From: JACMLD01 sp038207265
Lineage (GTDB): Bacteria; Bacteroidota; Bacteroidia; Chitinophagales; Chitinophagaceae
DNA: 64,000 nucleotides
Direction: 5' to 3'
NCBI GenBank assembly: GCA_038207265.1
Contig: JBBQZZ010000008.1
Span: forward strand, 132,005 to 196,004
Shown here: positions 1-8,083 of the stretch, in pieces
Layout of the letters: each line of letters opens with the position of its first letter
Numbering within the stretch: the stretch's first letter is position 1
Position numbers and translations under genes: made by a program
The notes under the pieces: model-generated
Told to the model about the DNA's origin: nothing
The model's database searches: none
What the model saw: only the letters and a program-made list of their open reading frames with translations

Positions 1-2
1 CG

Positions 3-167
3 GATATCATGATTCTCTTTCGTTCGGGTAAGCATAATCAATACGTGAATGGCGTCGAAAAGGAAATATGGACGAGCCCGGGGCTTCATTCAGCAATGAT
101 TCATTACTTTAACGAATTTTTTTTGAAGCCTTCCTGGCGGGTTGATCTTTCAATATGCAGTAGTTAA
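3..167 (+). CDS. possible C-terminal end of an unidentified gene, cut by the window edge
   Basis: An open frame runs from the first bases to a TAA, about 54 codons, with an ATG at 9. The residues are mixed in character (a YFNEFFLKPSW stretch near the end) and match no family I recognise. It may be the tail of a gene that begins outside the window, or only a chance frame. The sequence after it is A/T-rich and non-coding. Confidence 0.2.
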   Translation, partial: DIMILFRSGKHNQYVNGVEKEIWTSPGLHSAMIHYFNEFFLKPSWRVDLSICSS

Positions 168-349
168 TAACAATAAGATGAGTTTATTCATCAATGGGAA
201 TTATTTGGGTAATTAATAAAGCAAAGCTTATAATATAGTGTTGGCAATAGTTTCAGCCAACTGTAATTATAAAAAGCATATAGATTATCTCAATGTAAAA
301 CCAATGCAGTACATAAACTCACTACATAAACATTGTTTAGTGATACCTA

Positions 350-380
350 TTATCCACAGTCGAAAATAAAATGTGCATAA
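350..380. promoter_or_regulatory. pair of facing DnaA boxes
   Basis: TTATCCACA at 350-358 is a perfect match to the classical DnaA box. TGTGCATAA at 372-380 is the reverse complement of TTATGCACA, which also fits TTATNCACA. The two lie 13 bases apart in opposite directions, directly before an A/T-rich stretch. Single matches to the same degenerate motif occur by chance inside genes in this window (for example in the yjjG gene and in the final hydrolase gene), so only the paired, intergenic setting is notable. Confidence 0.4.
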
Positions 381-474
381 AATTTATTAAAATATTTTTT
401 TTGTTAGCAGAAATAATTTTTAATATTGCATAAGGAAATTTATTTCCTGGTACTTACTAACCCATCCAAATATT

Positions 475-504
475 AAATCCCCCGATTCATCGGGGGATTT
501 TTTT
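475..504 (+). terminator. strong intrinsic terminator-like hairpin
   Basis: A perfect inverted repeat, aaatcccccga / tcgggggattt around a 4-base loop (ttca), is followed by a run of T on the + strand. Which transcript it ends is unclear, because the only upstream candidate is the doubtful partial gene at the window edge or an unseen RNA from the A/T-rich gap. Confidence 0.65.
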
Positions 505-694
505 GTGACTTTTTATAAAAGCTTTGTAGATCCATTGTATTAATGAGCAGGTAAGTTTATATCATTCTGTCTTACTAACATCAACCTTTTCACTGCAGGT
601 AAAACTTCTATTCATTCTAATGCTCCTTCATCCCCACTGTAATTCCAGGTGCTAATTAAACTAATTACTTTACCTTGCTAAAAAACAAGCACCT

Positions 695-1570
695 ATGTTA
701 AAATCAATGACCGGGTTTGGAAGAGTGGAAAGACCTGTGGGCGATAAAATGTTTTTAATTGACATCAAATCGCTCAATGGAAAACAATTTGAACTGATGT
801 TGAAGATGCCGGCCTTTTTAAAACCTTTTGAATTTGATATCCGTAAGATTTTATCTACGCAACTGGGCAGGGGTAGCATCGACTGCAGTATTAACCTGAA
901 AGAAAGCGGTGCCAGCAAACCTGTCAGCATCAATACTGAACTTGCTAAAGCTTATTATAAGCCCATTGCTGCATTATCAACAGAATTAGGTTTAGATCCA
1001 TCTGCTATATTAAGTACACTGATTAAGTTACCCGAAGTGATTACACCCACCGGGGAAACACTCAGCGACGAGGAATGGAAGGCCTTTGTAAAAGTGATTG
1101 AAGGCGCTATTTTAGATTTAAATGCACATCGTGCAGAGGAGGGTAAATCGCTTGAAGAGGAATTGTTGCTTCGCATCGGTAATATAAAGAAGCAACAGGA
1201 TGCTATTTTAAAGTTAGAACCGCAACGCAAAATCAAAATAAAAGAAGGCCTTGTAAAAATGCTGGAAGAAAATGCAGGCAAAGATAACTATGACAGCAAC
1301 CGTTTGGAACAGGAGATCATTTACTATATTGAAAAAATAGACATTACAGAAGAGCAGGTACGTTTAAAAAATCATTGCGAATATTTTACTTCAATTCTAC
1401 AGGAAGAAAGCGATGAAAAAGGGAAAAAATTATCTTTTGTGTTGCAGGAAATAGGAAGAGAAATCAATACCACTGGCGCCAAAGCTTATGATTCTGCTAT
1501 CCAGAAATGTGTAGTTATAATGAAAGACGAACTGGAAAAAGCGAAGGAGCAAATATTAAATGTATTGTAA
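695..1570 (+). CDS. yicC: YicC/YloC family endoribonuclease
   Basis: This 291-residue protein has the full YicC layout and the family's usual length. It starts with the hallmark MLKSMTGFGR, has the YicC N-terminal domain to about residue 155, and ends with the conserved DUF1732 region, which includes the DITEEQVRLKNH segment and the family's C-terminal AKEQILNV motif. E. coli YicC is reported to be an RNA endonuclease linked to small-RNA turnover and stationary-phase fitness; the role here is inferred from the family. In many bacteria the gene sits beside gmk, but here gldH follows after 52 bases on the same strand. Confidence 0.93.
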   Translation: MLKSMTGFGRVERPVGDKMFLIDIKSLNGKQFELMLKMPAFLKPFEFDIRKILSTQLGRGSIDCSINLKESGASKPVSINTELAKAYYKPIAALSTELGLDPSAILSTLIKLPEVITPTGETLSDEEWKAFVKVIEGAILDLNAHRAEEGKSLEEELLLRIGNIKKQQDAILKLEPQRKIKIKEGLVKMLEENAGKDNYDSNRLEQEIIYYIEKIDITEEQVRLKNHCEYFTSILQEESDEKGKKLSFVLQEIGREINTTGAKAYDSAIQKCVVIMKDELEKAKEQILNVL

Positions 1571-1622
1571 TCCTCTGCAACAGTTACCTGGTTGTTTTTG
1601 AATCTTATACTATTTTTACAGC

Positions 1623-2096
1623 ATGAACATAATAAAGCACGCACTTCTTTTTCTTGTCGCCTGCCCGCTATTTATAATGTCCTGTAATCCTATTGGAGTA
1701 TTTGAAGAAAATATTGCCTTTAAAAACCAGGAATGGGCTTCAACCAATAAACCGGCTTTCCGTTTTCATATTACCGATACCGTTGCGGCTTATAACATTT
1801 ACCTGGTGTTACGTCATACGGATGCATACAGTTACAATAATATATGGATCAGGTTAGCACGTAAGGGACCAGATACCACTTATCAGCAACAGGTGGATCT
1901 GCGCCTTGCCAATAATAACCAGGGTTGGCTGGGTTCTGGAATGGATGATGTTTGGGAACAGCGCATTACACTTACACAGGGCACCACTTTATTCAGGAAA
2001 AGCGGGGACTATGAATTTACGTTGGAACAAATTATGCGGCAGGATCCACTTCAGCATGTAATGAACGTAGGCATAAGAGTGGAAAAAGCACAATAG
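1623..2096 (+). CDS. gldH: gliding motility lipoprotein GldH
   Basis: The 157-residue protein has a lipoprotein signal with the acylated Cys at about residue 21 (FIMSC). The body carries the conserved GldH pattern: ITDT..AYNIYLVLRHTDAY, YNNIWI, then GWLGSGMDD and the closing MNVGIRVEK. GldH is a periplasm-facing lipoprotein needed for gliding and type IX secretion in Bacteroidota. The gene lies 52 bases after yicC. Just before it, tatttttac at 1611-1618 resembles the Bacteroidota -7 box, so it may have its own promoter. gldA is also present, at 34924-35844. Confidence 0.9.
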   Translation: MNIIKHALLFLVACPLFIMSCNPIGVFEENIAFKNQEWASTNKPAFRFHITDTVAAYNIYLVLRHTDAYSYNNIWIRLARKGPDTTYQQQVDLRLANNNQGWLGSGMDDVWEQRITLTQGTTLFRKSGDYEFTLEQIMRQDPLQHVMNVGIRVEKAQ

Positions 2097-2152
2097 CCGA
2101 ATACATCCCGCAATAATTGCTTTTTGAACAAGATTGAATACAGTACATAAGA

Positions 2153-3127
2153 ATGAGCATTTTCAAAAAGAAGTCACTGATGGTTGCAACAGTGGTATAC
2201 TGGTTTTTGCTGGTATATATTACTACTGCATTGGTTTGGTGGTTTATTGCACTTCAATCTAAAACACACTTGATTTCTGTGCATGATATGATGGCCTTAT
2301 CGCCGAATGATCCTTCATTCCTTCAGAAATCAAAAGAGATTACAGACGAAGAAAAACGTAAGACTGCACAATACATAGGAGAGGGTGCAACATTCTTAGT
2401 TGTGATATTAATAGGAGCCGTATTTGTTTACCGTGCAGTACGTAAGCAACTGAAGATGACACAGCAGCAACAAAATTTTATGATGGCCATTACGCATGAA
2501 TTAAAAACCCCCGTTGCTGTTGCGAAACTCAACCTGGAGACCTTGCAGAAACATAAATTGGAGGAAAGTCAGCAACAGAAGTTGATACAAGCTACATTAC
2601 AGGAGGCCAACCGGCTCAATACGCTCACTAATAACATCCTTATTTCTTCCCAATTGGAAGGCGGTGCATATATAATAACCAAAGAAGATCTTGATTTTTC
2701 TTTGCTGGTTTCAAGTTGTGTAAAAGATTTTCGAAGGCGTTTTCCGCAGAGAAAAATAGCAGATAGTATTGAAGATGCTGTTGACATGTTGGGAGATGCA
2801 CTATTGTTACAGATACTGGTAAATAATCTATTGGAGAATGCCATCAAATATTCTCCCCATGAATCTGTTATTCATATCTCATTAATTAAAACCGAAGACA
2901 AGGCCCTGTTAAAAATAAGTGATGAAGGCTCCGGTATTCCTGACAAAGAAAAAAGCAAAATATTTGAGCGCTTTTACCGTATCGGTAATGAACAGGTAAG
3001 GAAAGCCAAGGGAACAGGGCTGGGCCTGTATCTATGTAAAATTATCGTAGCAGATCACAACGCTACAATTTCTGTGACAAAAAATCATCCAGCCGGCAGT
3101 ATTTTTGCCGTGAATTTTCATTTATGA
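2153..3127 (+). CDS. membrane sensor histidine kinase
   Basis: This 324-residue kinase has two membrane helices (about 11-33 and 75-97) around a short periplasmic loop of about 40 residues and no clear HAMP domain. The dimerisation box holds the phospho-acceptor His at residue 115 (THELKTP). It is followed by the N box (LLENAIKYS), G1 (DEGSGIPD), the F box (FERFYRIG) and G2 (GTGLGLYL), so the catalytic domain is intact. The stop overlaps the next gene by 4 bases, so it is translationally coupled to its response regulator. The small sensor loop gives no clue to the signal. Confidence 0.92.
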   Translation: MSIFKKKSLMVATVVYWFLLVYITTALVWWFIALQSKTHLISVHDMMALSPNDPSFLQKSKEITDEEKRKTAQYIGEGATFLVVILIGAVFVYRAVRKQLKMTQQQQNFMMAITHELKTPVAVAKLNLETLQKHKLEESQQQKLIQATLQEANRLNTLTNNILISSQLEGGAYIITKEDLDFSLLVSSCVKDFRRRFPQRKIADSIEDAVDMLGDALLLQILVNNLLENAIKYSPHESVIHISLIKTEDKALLKISDEGSGIPDKEKSKIFERFYRIGNEQVRKAKGTGLGLYLCKIIVADHNATISVTKNHPAGSIFAVNFHL

Positions 3128-3828
3128 GCAACAAAGACAATACTATTCTCCTGGTTGAAGATGAAGAAAATCTTCACGAGGCACTTAAGCTTAATCTTGA
3201 ACTGGAAGGTTACCAGGTTGTATCCGCATTGGATGGTATGCAGGCTGTGAAATCTCTGCAGAGCCAGTACTTTGATCTGATGATATTGGATATTATGTTA
3301 CCTGAGATGGATGGCATTGAAGTATTGGAAACCATCAGGGTACAAAACAATCATGTACCGGTCTTGATATTGAGTGCAAAAAATAGTTCGGCAGACAGGG
3401 TACTGGGCTTAAAAAAAGGTGCTGATGATTATCTCACCAAACCGTTTAACCTGGAAGAATTATTGTTAAGGGTTCAAAAGTTGATTGAAAAAAATAAGAA
3501 GCTGCTCGATAAAGAAACCATTGGTGAAGTATACCAGTTTGGAAAAAACTCAGTTGATTTCAAGGCCCAGGAAGCTGTTAATAAAAGCGGTGATCATATT
3601 CAGCTCAGTAAAAAAGAAACCATGCTGCTAAAATTGCTTTTTGAAAATAAAAACGAAGTGGTAACACGAGAAAAGATTTTACAAACGGTGTGGGGATATA
3701 ATGTATATCCAACTACAAGAACCATCGATAATTTTATTCTTAATTTTCGCAAGTATTTTGAAGAAGACAGCCGCAATCCAAAATATTTTCATTCTGTAAG
3801 AGGAGTGGGGTACAAATACAGTGAATAA
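3124..3828 (+). CDS. OmpR-family response regulator
   Basis: A 234-residue two-domain regulator. The receiver domain (1-120) has the acidic pocket (VEDEEN), the phospho-acceptor Asp56 in MILDIMLPEMDG and the conserved Lys106 (DDYLTKPF). The winged-helix DNA-binding domain (about 135-234) ends in the typical RTIDNFILNFRKYFE and HSVRGVGYKY motifs. It overlaps the upstream kinase gene by 4 bases, so the two form a cognate pair. Targets cannot be read from the sequence. The repeat-rich stretch after 3840 shows no clear terminator. Confidence 0.94.
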   Translation: MSNKDNTILLVEDEENLHEALKLNLELEGYQVVSALDGMQAVKSLQSQYFDLMILDIMLPEMDGIEVLETIRVQNNHVPVLILSAKNSSADRVLGLKKGADDYLTKPFNLEELLLRVQKLIEKNKKLLDKETIGEVYQFGKNSVDFKAQEAVNKSGDHIQLSKKETMLLKLLFENKNEVVTREKILQTVWGYNVYPTTRTIDNFILNFRKYFEEDSRNPKYFHSVRGVGYKYSE

Positions 3829-4260
3829 TAATTGTAGCATACATACAATATTTCCAGCCCGTCGTTCAGATGAATTAAGTTGCTGAATTTTGAAATCGAC
3901 GAGATCTCTTCTATCATGGAATGGCAAATACATCCGGGTCAAAATCACAACGGAGACCGACTGAACTATTAACGAGTCTGTCATGCCGGCGATAGGAGGC
4001 ATCTGCTGTCCCTTTGCGCAATAATAATTAGTATAAAGATGATTATGTTATCAGTAGGTATATTAATGAACAATCTTTGTCATGCTGCAATCGTAGAGAT
4101 CCCTCCTATCGTCGGGATGACAGGCGCCGGGTGTGTAGATTTCAATTTGAGTATTGATTCTGTTGAATGAATTAAGTTGCTGAATTTTGAAATCGACGAG
4201 ATCTCTTCTATCGTCTGGATAACAGAAGCCGGGTGTGTAGATTTCAATTTGAGTGCTGGT
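3829..4260. repeat. intergenic patch of dispersed and nested repeats
   Basis: This gap of about 430 bases is built of repeats. A 45-base unit is present twice without change (3871-3915 and 4168-4212). A second unit beginning gccgggtgtgtagattt occurs at 4126-4170 and 4228-4270. An inverted pair of 22 bases lies at 3978-3999 and 4102-4123 (20 of 22 match). The block 3871-4013 has a diverged copy at 19269-19414. Open frames here exist only because of the repeats. The last unit runs into batD and seems to supply its final codons and stop. Confidence 0.8.
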
Positions 4261-6114
4261 CTATTGAATGATTTCATTTAAAGCTGCTGCCAGTCTTTCC
4301 GCTTTTTCCAATTTTAATTTCATATCAGTTTCTGTATGAACGGGTGTATACAAAGCCATTTCGCAATCCAGTAAAACAGAAGAAAGGTTTTGTATTATTT
4401 CACCTGGTACGCCGCGTTCGTAAAGCAATTTCGTTACTTCGGGTTTGTTTAAATGACTGGAAGTAATTTGTAGTTTCTCCGACAGTATATGCCAGATAGC
4501 ATTACCAGTTTCCTTATAAAATAGCTGGCTGTTGGTTGCAGACAATGCCATTTTCGCGGCTTCAAACGGGTCGGCGTTTTCTATTGGTTTCTCCGTTTGA
4601 ACAACCGGGGGTGCGTTCTTTAATGCGGATTTGATATTCCGGTTTCTTTTCCAGGCAGCAATGATGGCGACTGTCAATATCATTACCGGAAGCAGCCATA
4701 GTAACTGTTTGAAATCAAATTGTGTTTCATTGTCTGAAATAATTTTTTGATTTGAGGGTGTTGTTGCCGGCGTATTAATTTTTTTTGCAGACTTTGTAAC
4801 CTCTACGGTTATGGGGTTTGTATTTATTGTTTTATAGTTATTCTCTTTTGGGTCAAAATAAGAAAACTCAATGGCCGGTATAGTCATCTGCCCTGGTTGT
4901 TTCACAGTAAAAGAATATTGGAATAATTTACTACCGGCAATGGGTGAAATAGTTTTGTCGATATCTTCTTTTACCGAGGGTTCCTCTCCGGTAGTCCCGG
5001 CGGGCCAGTTTACCTGTGGGGCGTTGATCAAAGGAAGATTCCCTTCGCCTTTTAATTCTACATTTAAAACAGCAATTTCATTAGCTGCTATAACAGGGTT
5101 GACCAGAGATGCTGTAATACCAAATTTGCCCACTGCACCATCGAAAGAAACAGGCTTACCATTGGAGGGCAAAGGCTTAACAGTGATGGTTACTGGTTTG
5201 CTTGCCAGCACTATCTTTTGTTCTTCCAGTTTTCCCTGGGTTAATCCATCCATATATTCGTCCATTAATTGCTGAACCGAATTCTTACTATTTACTTCAT
5301 CTGTTCTAATGAATCTAACCGTGTTGTCCAATTCAACAGGATCCAGTTCAAAGCTGCCATCCTGTAATGGATAGAGTTGTACTTTCCGGATGATGTGTAC
5401 ATTGAAAGCCTTGCCATTAATTTTTTCTATATGCGGATTATTGGCATCGGGCTGAATCATATCGTATACACTAAACTGGCTGAGTGAAGGACGTTTGGTA
5501 ACCCTGGATTCCGACTTTAACCTTGAGCAAAGTTTATAAGTGGCCACAATGGGCTCACCTGCATAACAATTATTTTTGCTTACCTCCAGTTTTACCAACA
5601 GGTTGTCTTTAATTTTATCATTTGCATTTTCACCTTTCTTCAATAAATATTCTTCATTTACTTCGGGCGTTTCTTCCGGCAATGCCAGACCGAAGAATGG
5701 ATTGCCTGCACCAGGATTTGATTTTGATGAAGCTGCATTGCTGACAGACACCGTAACGGAATTGGAAACCAATTTTTTTCCATCTATTACTGCCGATGCA
5801 CCGGGTATGGTTATTGTGCCAGGCTTATTTGGTTTCAAAACAAAAGACACCCCTTCATATTTCGACATAGCACCGTTTACAATGCTCATTCCGCTTTGCT
5901 GATTAGGCCCGGAAACAATATTAAATCCATTGAAGGCGGGTGCGGAAAACTGTTCTACCGATTTGGCATTTTCTACCAGGTACTCTACTTCAACATAATC
6001 GTTTTTACTTACCTCTTTTTCATTTACAACAGTAGAAAATTTTACCTGTGCCTGTAACTGCAGGCAGTTGAAATAAAATATAAAAACGGGAAGTAAAATT
6101 TTCCTGATACTCAT
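4261..6114 (-). CDS. batD: BatD-like membrane protein (oxygen tolerance family)
   Basis: The protein has about 617 residues from MSIRKIL; an upstream ATG at 6147 would add 11 residues before an already good signal peptide, so the inner start is preferred. A signal peptide is followed by beta-rich extracytoplasmic repeats with the BatD pattern (YVEVEYLVENA, VLKPNKPGTITIPGASAVIDGK, further on FSYFDPKENNY), a membrane helix near residues 495-515 (LLWLLPVMILTVAII) and a cytoplasmic tail. Bat proteins are linked to envelope and oxidative stress in Bacteroidota. The usual partners (a MoxR ATPase and batA/B/C/E) are not next to it. The stop codon lies within a copy of the local repeat. Confidence 0.85.
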   Translation of the reverse strand: MSIRKILLPVFIFYFNCLQLQAQVKFSTVVNEKEVSKNDYVEVEYLVENAKSVEQFSAPAFNGFNIVSGPNQQSGMSIVNGAMSKYEGVSFVLKPNKPGTITIPGASAVIDGKKLVSNSVTVSVSNAASSKSNPGAGNPFFGLALPEETPEVNEEYLLKKGENANDKIKDNLLVKLEVSKNNCYAGEPIVATYKLCSRLKSESRVTKRPSLSQFSVYDMIQPDANNPHIEKINGKAFNVHIIRKVQLYPLQDGSFELDPVELDNTVRFIRTDEVNSKNSVQQLMDEYMDGLTQGKLEEQKIVLASKPVTITVKPLPSNGKPVSFDGAVGKFGITASLVNPVIAANEIAVLNVELKGEGNLPLINAPQVNWPAGTTGEEPSVKEDIDKTISPIAGSKLFQYSFTVKQPGQMTIPAIEFSYFDPKENNYKTINTNPITVEVTKSAKKINTPATTPSNQKIISDNETQFDFKQLLWLLPVMILTVAIIAAWKRNRNIKSALKNAPPVVQTEKPIENADPFEAAKMALSATNSQLFYKETGNAIWHILSEKLQITSSHLNKPEVTKLLYERGVPGEIIQNLSSVLLDCEMALYTPVHTETDMKLKLEKAERLAAALNEIIQ

Positions 6115-6216
6115 TGAATTGATGTTCTGCAAAATGGTTGAATGCAAATATAAACCTCTGTAATCTGGCAGCTAAATCCTGTTGGGGTTAAAAGGCTGTT
6201 AAATGGGATGGCTGAT

Positions 6217-6918
6217 TTATAAATCACCCAGTTGCGGTCGCATCACAATATCTTCAACACAGGCTTGCGCCGAGAGTTGAGAAGCGGCATAGATCATTTT
6301 AGCAATGTCTTCCGCCTCCATAATTCTTTTAGGGTCGATGCCGCTATTACTCCAGGAATCAGTATAAGCGGCGCCCGGAAAAACGGAAGTAACTTTAATA
6401 TTATCCGGTTTCAATTCTTCCCGCAGATTTTTGGAAAACCCATGCATTGCAAATTTGCTAATGCTATAGGCACCACCATTATCATAAGCATGGAGAGAAG
6501 CAATGGAACAAAGATTGAAAATATGACCGGATTTTCGTTTCATCATTACCGGTAATAAAATTCTTGTCAACCTGTAAGCGCTGTATAAATTGGTTTGAAT
6601 CATTTCTTCCAAAACGCCTTCAGCTTCATTGTAAACACTGCCAGGAATAAATCTCCCCGCATTGTTCACCAATACATCTATATTATATGCATTTTTCAAA
6701 ACCCATTCACCAAAGTCATTCACTTCTTCTTTTTTACTAAGATCCCGCGCTTTGGCTTTTACCTTAATGCCAGGATACCTGGTTAGAAGTTCTTCCATGG
6801 TCTTATATAAGGCCACCTCATTGCGTGAGCAGATAAATAGATTGTGTCCGTTAGCGGCAAAAACTTCAGCGATGGACCTGCCAAAACCTTTTGAGGCACC
6901 TGTGATTACAATATTCAT
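6217..6918 (-). CDS. short-chain dehydrogenase/reductase
   Basis: A 233-residue classical SDR with a complete catalytic set: the nucleotide-binding TGASKGFGRS at 6-15, NNAG at 85-88, an active-site Ser at about 138 and YSISK with Tyr151 and Lys155. It resembles the group often annotated as 3-oxoacyl-ACP reductase-like or sepiapterin-reductase-like, but the substrate cannot be told. It lies about 100 bases upstream of batD on the same strand and is divergent from the YjjG gene. Confidence 0.88.
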   Translation of the reverse strand: MNIVITGASKGFGRSIAEVFAANGHNLFICSRNEVALYKTMEELLTRYPGIKVKAKARDLSKKEEVNDFGEWVLKNAYNIDVLVNNAGRFIPGSVYNEAEGVLEEMIQTNLYSAYRLTRILLPVMMKRKSGHIFNLCSIASLHAYDNGGAYSISKFAMHGFSKNLREELKPDNIKVTSVFPGAAYTDSWSNSGIDPKRIMEAEDIAKMIYAASQLSAQACVEDIVMRPQLGDL

Positions 6919-7005
6919 TGTACCCTGCTTATTTTATAAATTAGAAGCAACTTAAAATTAATCAACAATGTTCATTTCTATTTAATAAATTGAAAAATCA
7001 AACCC

Positions 7006-7013
7006 TACATTTG
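7006..7013 (+). promoter_or_regulatory. putative -7 promoter box of the yjjG-like gene
   Basis: TACATTTG matches the Bacteroidota consensus TANNTTTG exactly and lies 28 bases before the GTG start at 7042. No TTG sits at the ideal distance upstream, so only the -7 box is supported. Confidence 0.45.
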
Positions 7014-7041
7014 CCGCATTACTCACTATATCTGCATTTCG

Positions 7042-7737
7042 GTGAAATACAAACATCTTTTTTTTGACCTTGATCATACGCTCTGGGATTTTGAAGCCAA
7101 CAGTCGCCAAACGCTCACGGAGTTATATGATAGTATGCAATTAAAGGAAAAAGGTGTGCATGATTTTGAATTGTTCCATAGAAAGTACCTTATTCACAAT
7201 GAAAAATTATGGTCGCGTTACCGGAAAGGATTTATAAAAGTAGATGAATTACGCTGGAAGCGGATGTGGCTCACTTTACTTGATTTTAAAATTGGCGATG
7301 AAAAATTGGCAAGGGAAATGGGTGTGGTATTTCTTGAGTCATTGCCTACCCGCACTATTTTATTTCCCTATGCAAAGGAAATCCTGACCTATCTCAACGA
7401 AAAGCAATACATTTTGCACCTTATTACGAATGGTTTTGAAAAAACACAACACAGTAAACTTCAACATTCAGGGCTTGATACTTTTTTTAAAGAAATTATT
7501 ACTTCCGAAGGTAGCAACAGTTTGAAACCTCACAAAGCCATATTTGATTATGCGCTGTTAAGAACCAATGCGCAATTAAAGGAAAGCATAATGCTAGGTG
7601 ACGATCTGGAAGTGGATATAGATGGCGCGCGAAATGCCGGTATGGACCAGGTTTATATCAATCATGTAAATAAGGAGCCAGTTATAAAGCCAACTTACAC
7701 TGTTACTTCATTGAAAGAACTGGAACAGATATTCTGA
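7042..7737 (+). CDS. yjjG: YjjG-family HAD nucleotidase
   Basis: This 231-residue HAD phosphatase opens at a GTG. It has the catalytic DxD (Asp9 and Asp11 in FFDLDHTLWDFE), a helical cap with the YjjG-type RWKRMW region, motif II (LITNGF), the conserved Lys (SLKPHKAIFDYAL) and motif IV (GDDLEVDIDGARNAGM). YjjG enzymes remove phosphate from pyrimidine nucleotides, including non-canonical ones, and are thought to clean the nucleotide pool. A TANNTTTG box precedes the gene, and a hairpin that mainly serves the opposite strand overlaps its stop region. Confidence 0.88.
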   Translation: MKYKHLFFDLDHTLWDFEANSRQTLTELYDSMQLKEKGVHDFELFHRKYLIHNEKLWSRYRKGFIKVDELRWKRMWLTLLDFKIGDEKLAREMGVVFLESLPTRTILFPYAKEILTYLNEKQYILHLITNGFEKTQHSKLQHSGLDTFFKEIITSEGSNSLKPHKAIFDYALLRTNAQLKESIMLGDDLEVDIDGARNAGMDQVYINHVNKEPVIKPTYTVTSLKELEQIF

Positions 7738-7739
7738 TC

Positions 7740-7766
7740 AAAAAACCCTTCCGGCTGGAAGGGTTA
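7740..7766 (-). terminator. intrinsic terminator of the small secreted protein gene
   Basis: aacccttcc / ggaagggtt pair around a short loop. Read on the minus strand the hairpin is followed by a run of T (the aaaaaa at 7740-7746). It lies just past the stop of the minus-strand gene at 7784-7942 and also next to the yjjG stop. Confidence 0.75.
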
Positions 7767-7783
7767 CTGAATAAGTTGAGCGA

Positions 7784-7942
7784 TTATGCTTTTTTCTCTT
7801 TGTCTTCTTTTTTGCCGCAGCATTTACCACCTTTGGTACAGGTCTTCTTCGCCTTTTCTTTTGTTTTTGATTTATCACCGTGTGCAAACGCAACACCTGA
7901 AATCAGGAAAGCCGCTGTGGCCAACATCAATACTTTTTTCAT
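7784..7942 (-). CDS. small secreted Lys/Cys-rich protein
   Basis: The 52-residue product has a clean signal peptide (MKKVLMLATAAFLISGVAFA) followed by a short, highly charged tail rich in Lys with three Cys (CTKGGKCCGK). A longer frame from 7972 exists, but a perfect TANNTTTG promoter box overlaps that start, which supports the ATG at 7942. A terminator follows. The Cys cluster and the His just after the signal peptide hint at metal binding or a disulfide, but no function is known to me. Confidence 0.7.
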   Translation of the reverse strand: MKKVLMLATAAFLISGVAFAHGDKSKTKEKAKKTCTKGGKCCGKKEDKEKKA

Positions 7943-7969
7943 ACGACTGTTTTTAGTTTTACGTGGTAT

Positions 7970-7977
7970 CAAATATA
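7970..7977 (-). promoter_or_regulatory. putative -7 promoter box of the small secreted protein gene
   Basis: On the minus strand this reads TATATTTG, an exact TANNTTTG match, 27 bases before the ATG at 7942. It overlaps the alternative upstream start at 7972 and so argues against it. Confidence 0.5.
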
Positions 7978-8083
7978 ATATAATAATGTGGAAATATGGA
8001 AATGTGATAATGAAAGCCTCCGCCTATTTAACATTTGTCTCACCTGCCTGCCAGCAAGCAGTTTTTCAAATTTTTAACATTGC

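Larger units (their letters stand above)
168..694. other. A/T-rich intergenic region before yicC
   Basis: I see no convincing gene in this gap of about 530 bases. It holds two DnaA-box matches facing each other (350-358 and 372-380), then a very A/T-rich tract to about 450 that contains a short hairpin (ggaaat/atttcc, near 434-447), then a strong terminator-like hairpin at 475-504. From about 505 to 694 I see nothing definite except the yicC upstream region. Confidence 0.5.

Noticed and set aside
3679..4002. Minus-strand open frame in the repeat region, similar to one at 19098-19400
   Set aside because: Comparing the two copies, changes fall freely at first and second codon positions, so the protein is not under selection. 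It also overlaps the true end of the response-regulator gene.
4080..4277. Minus-strand frame with an internally repeated peptide
   Set aside because: The peptide repeat is just the DNA repeat read in frame; it overlaps the end of batD and has no gene-like start region.
7190..7199. DnaA-box-like match inside the yjjG gene
   Set aside because: Isolated within a coding sequence; matches to the degenerate 9-base motif are expected by chance in a window of this size.
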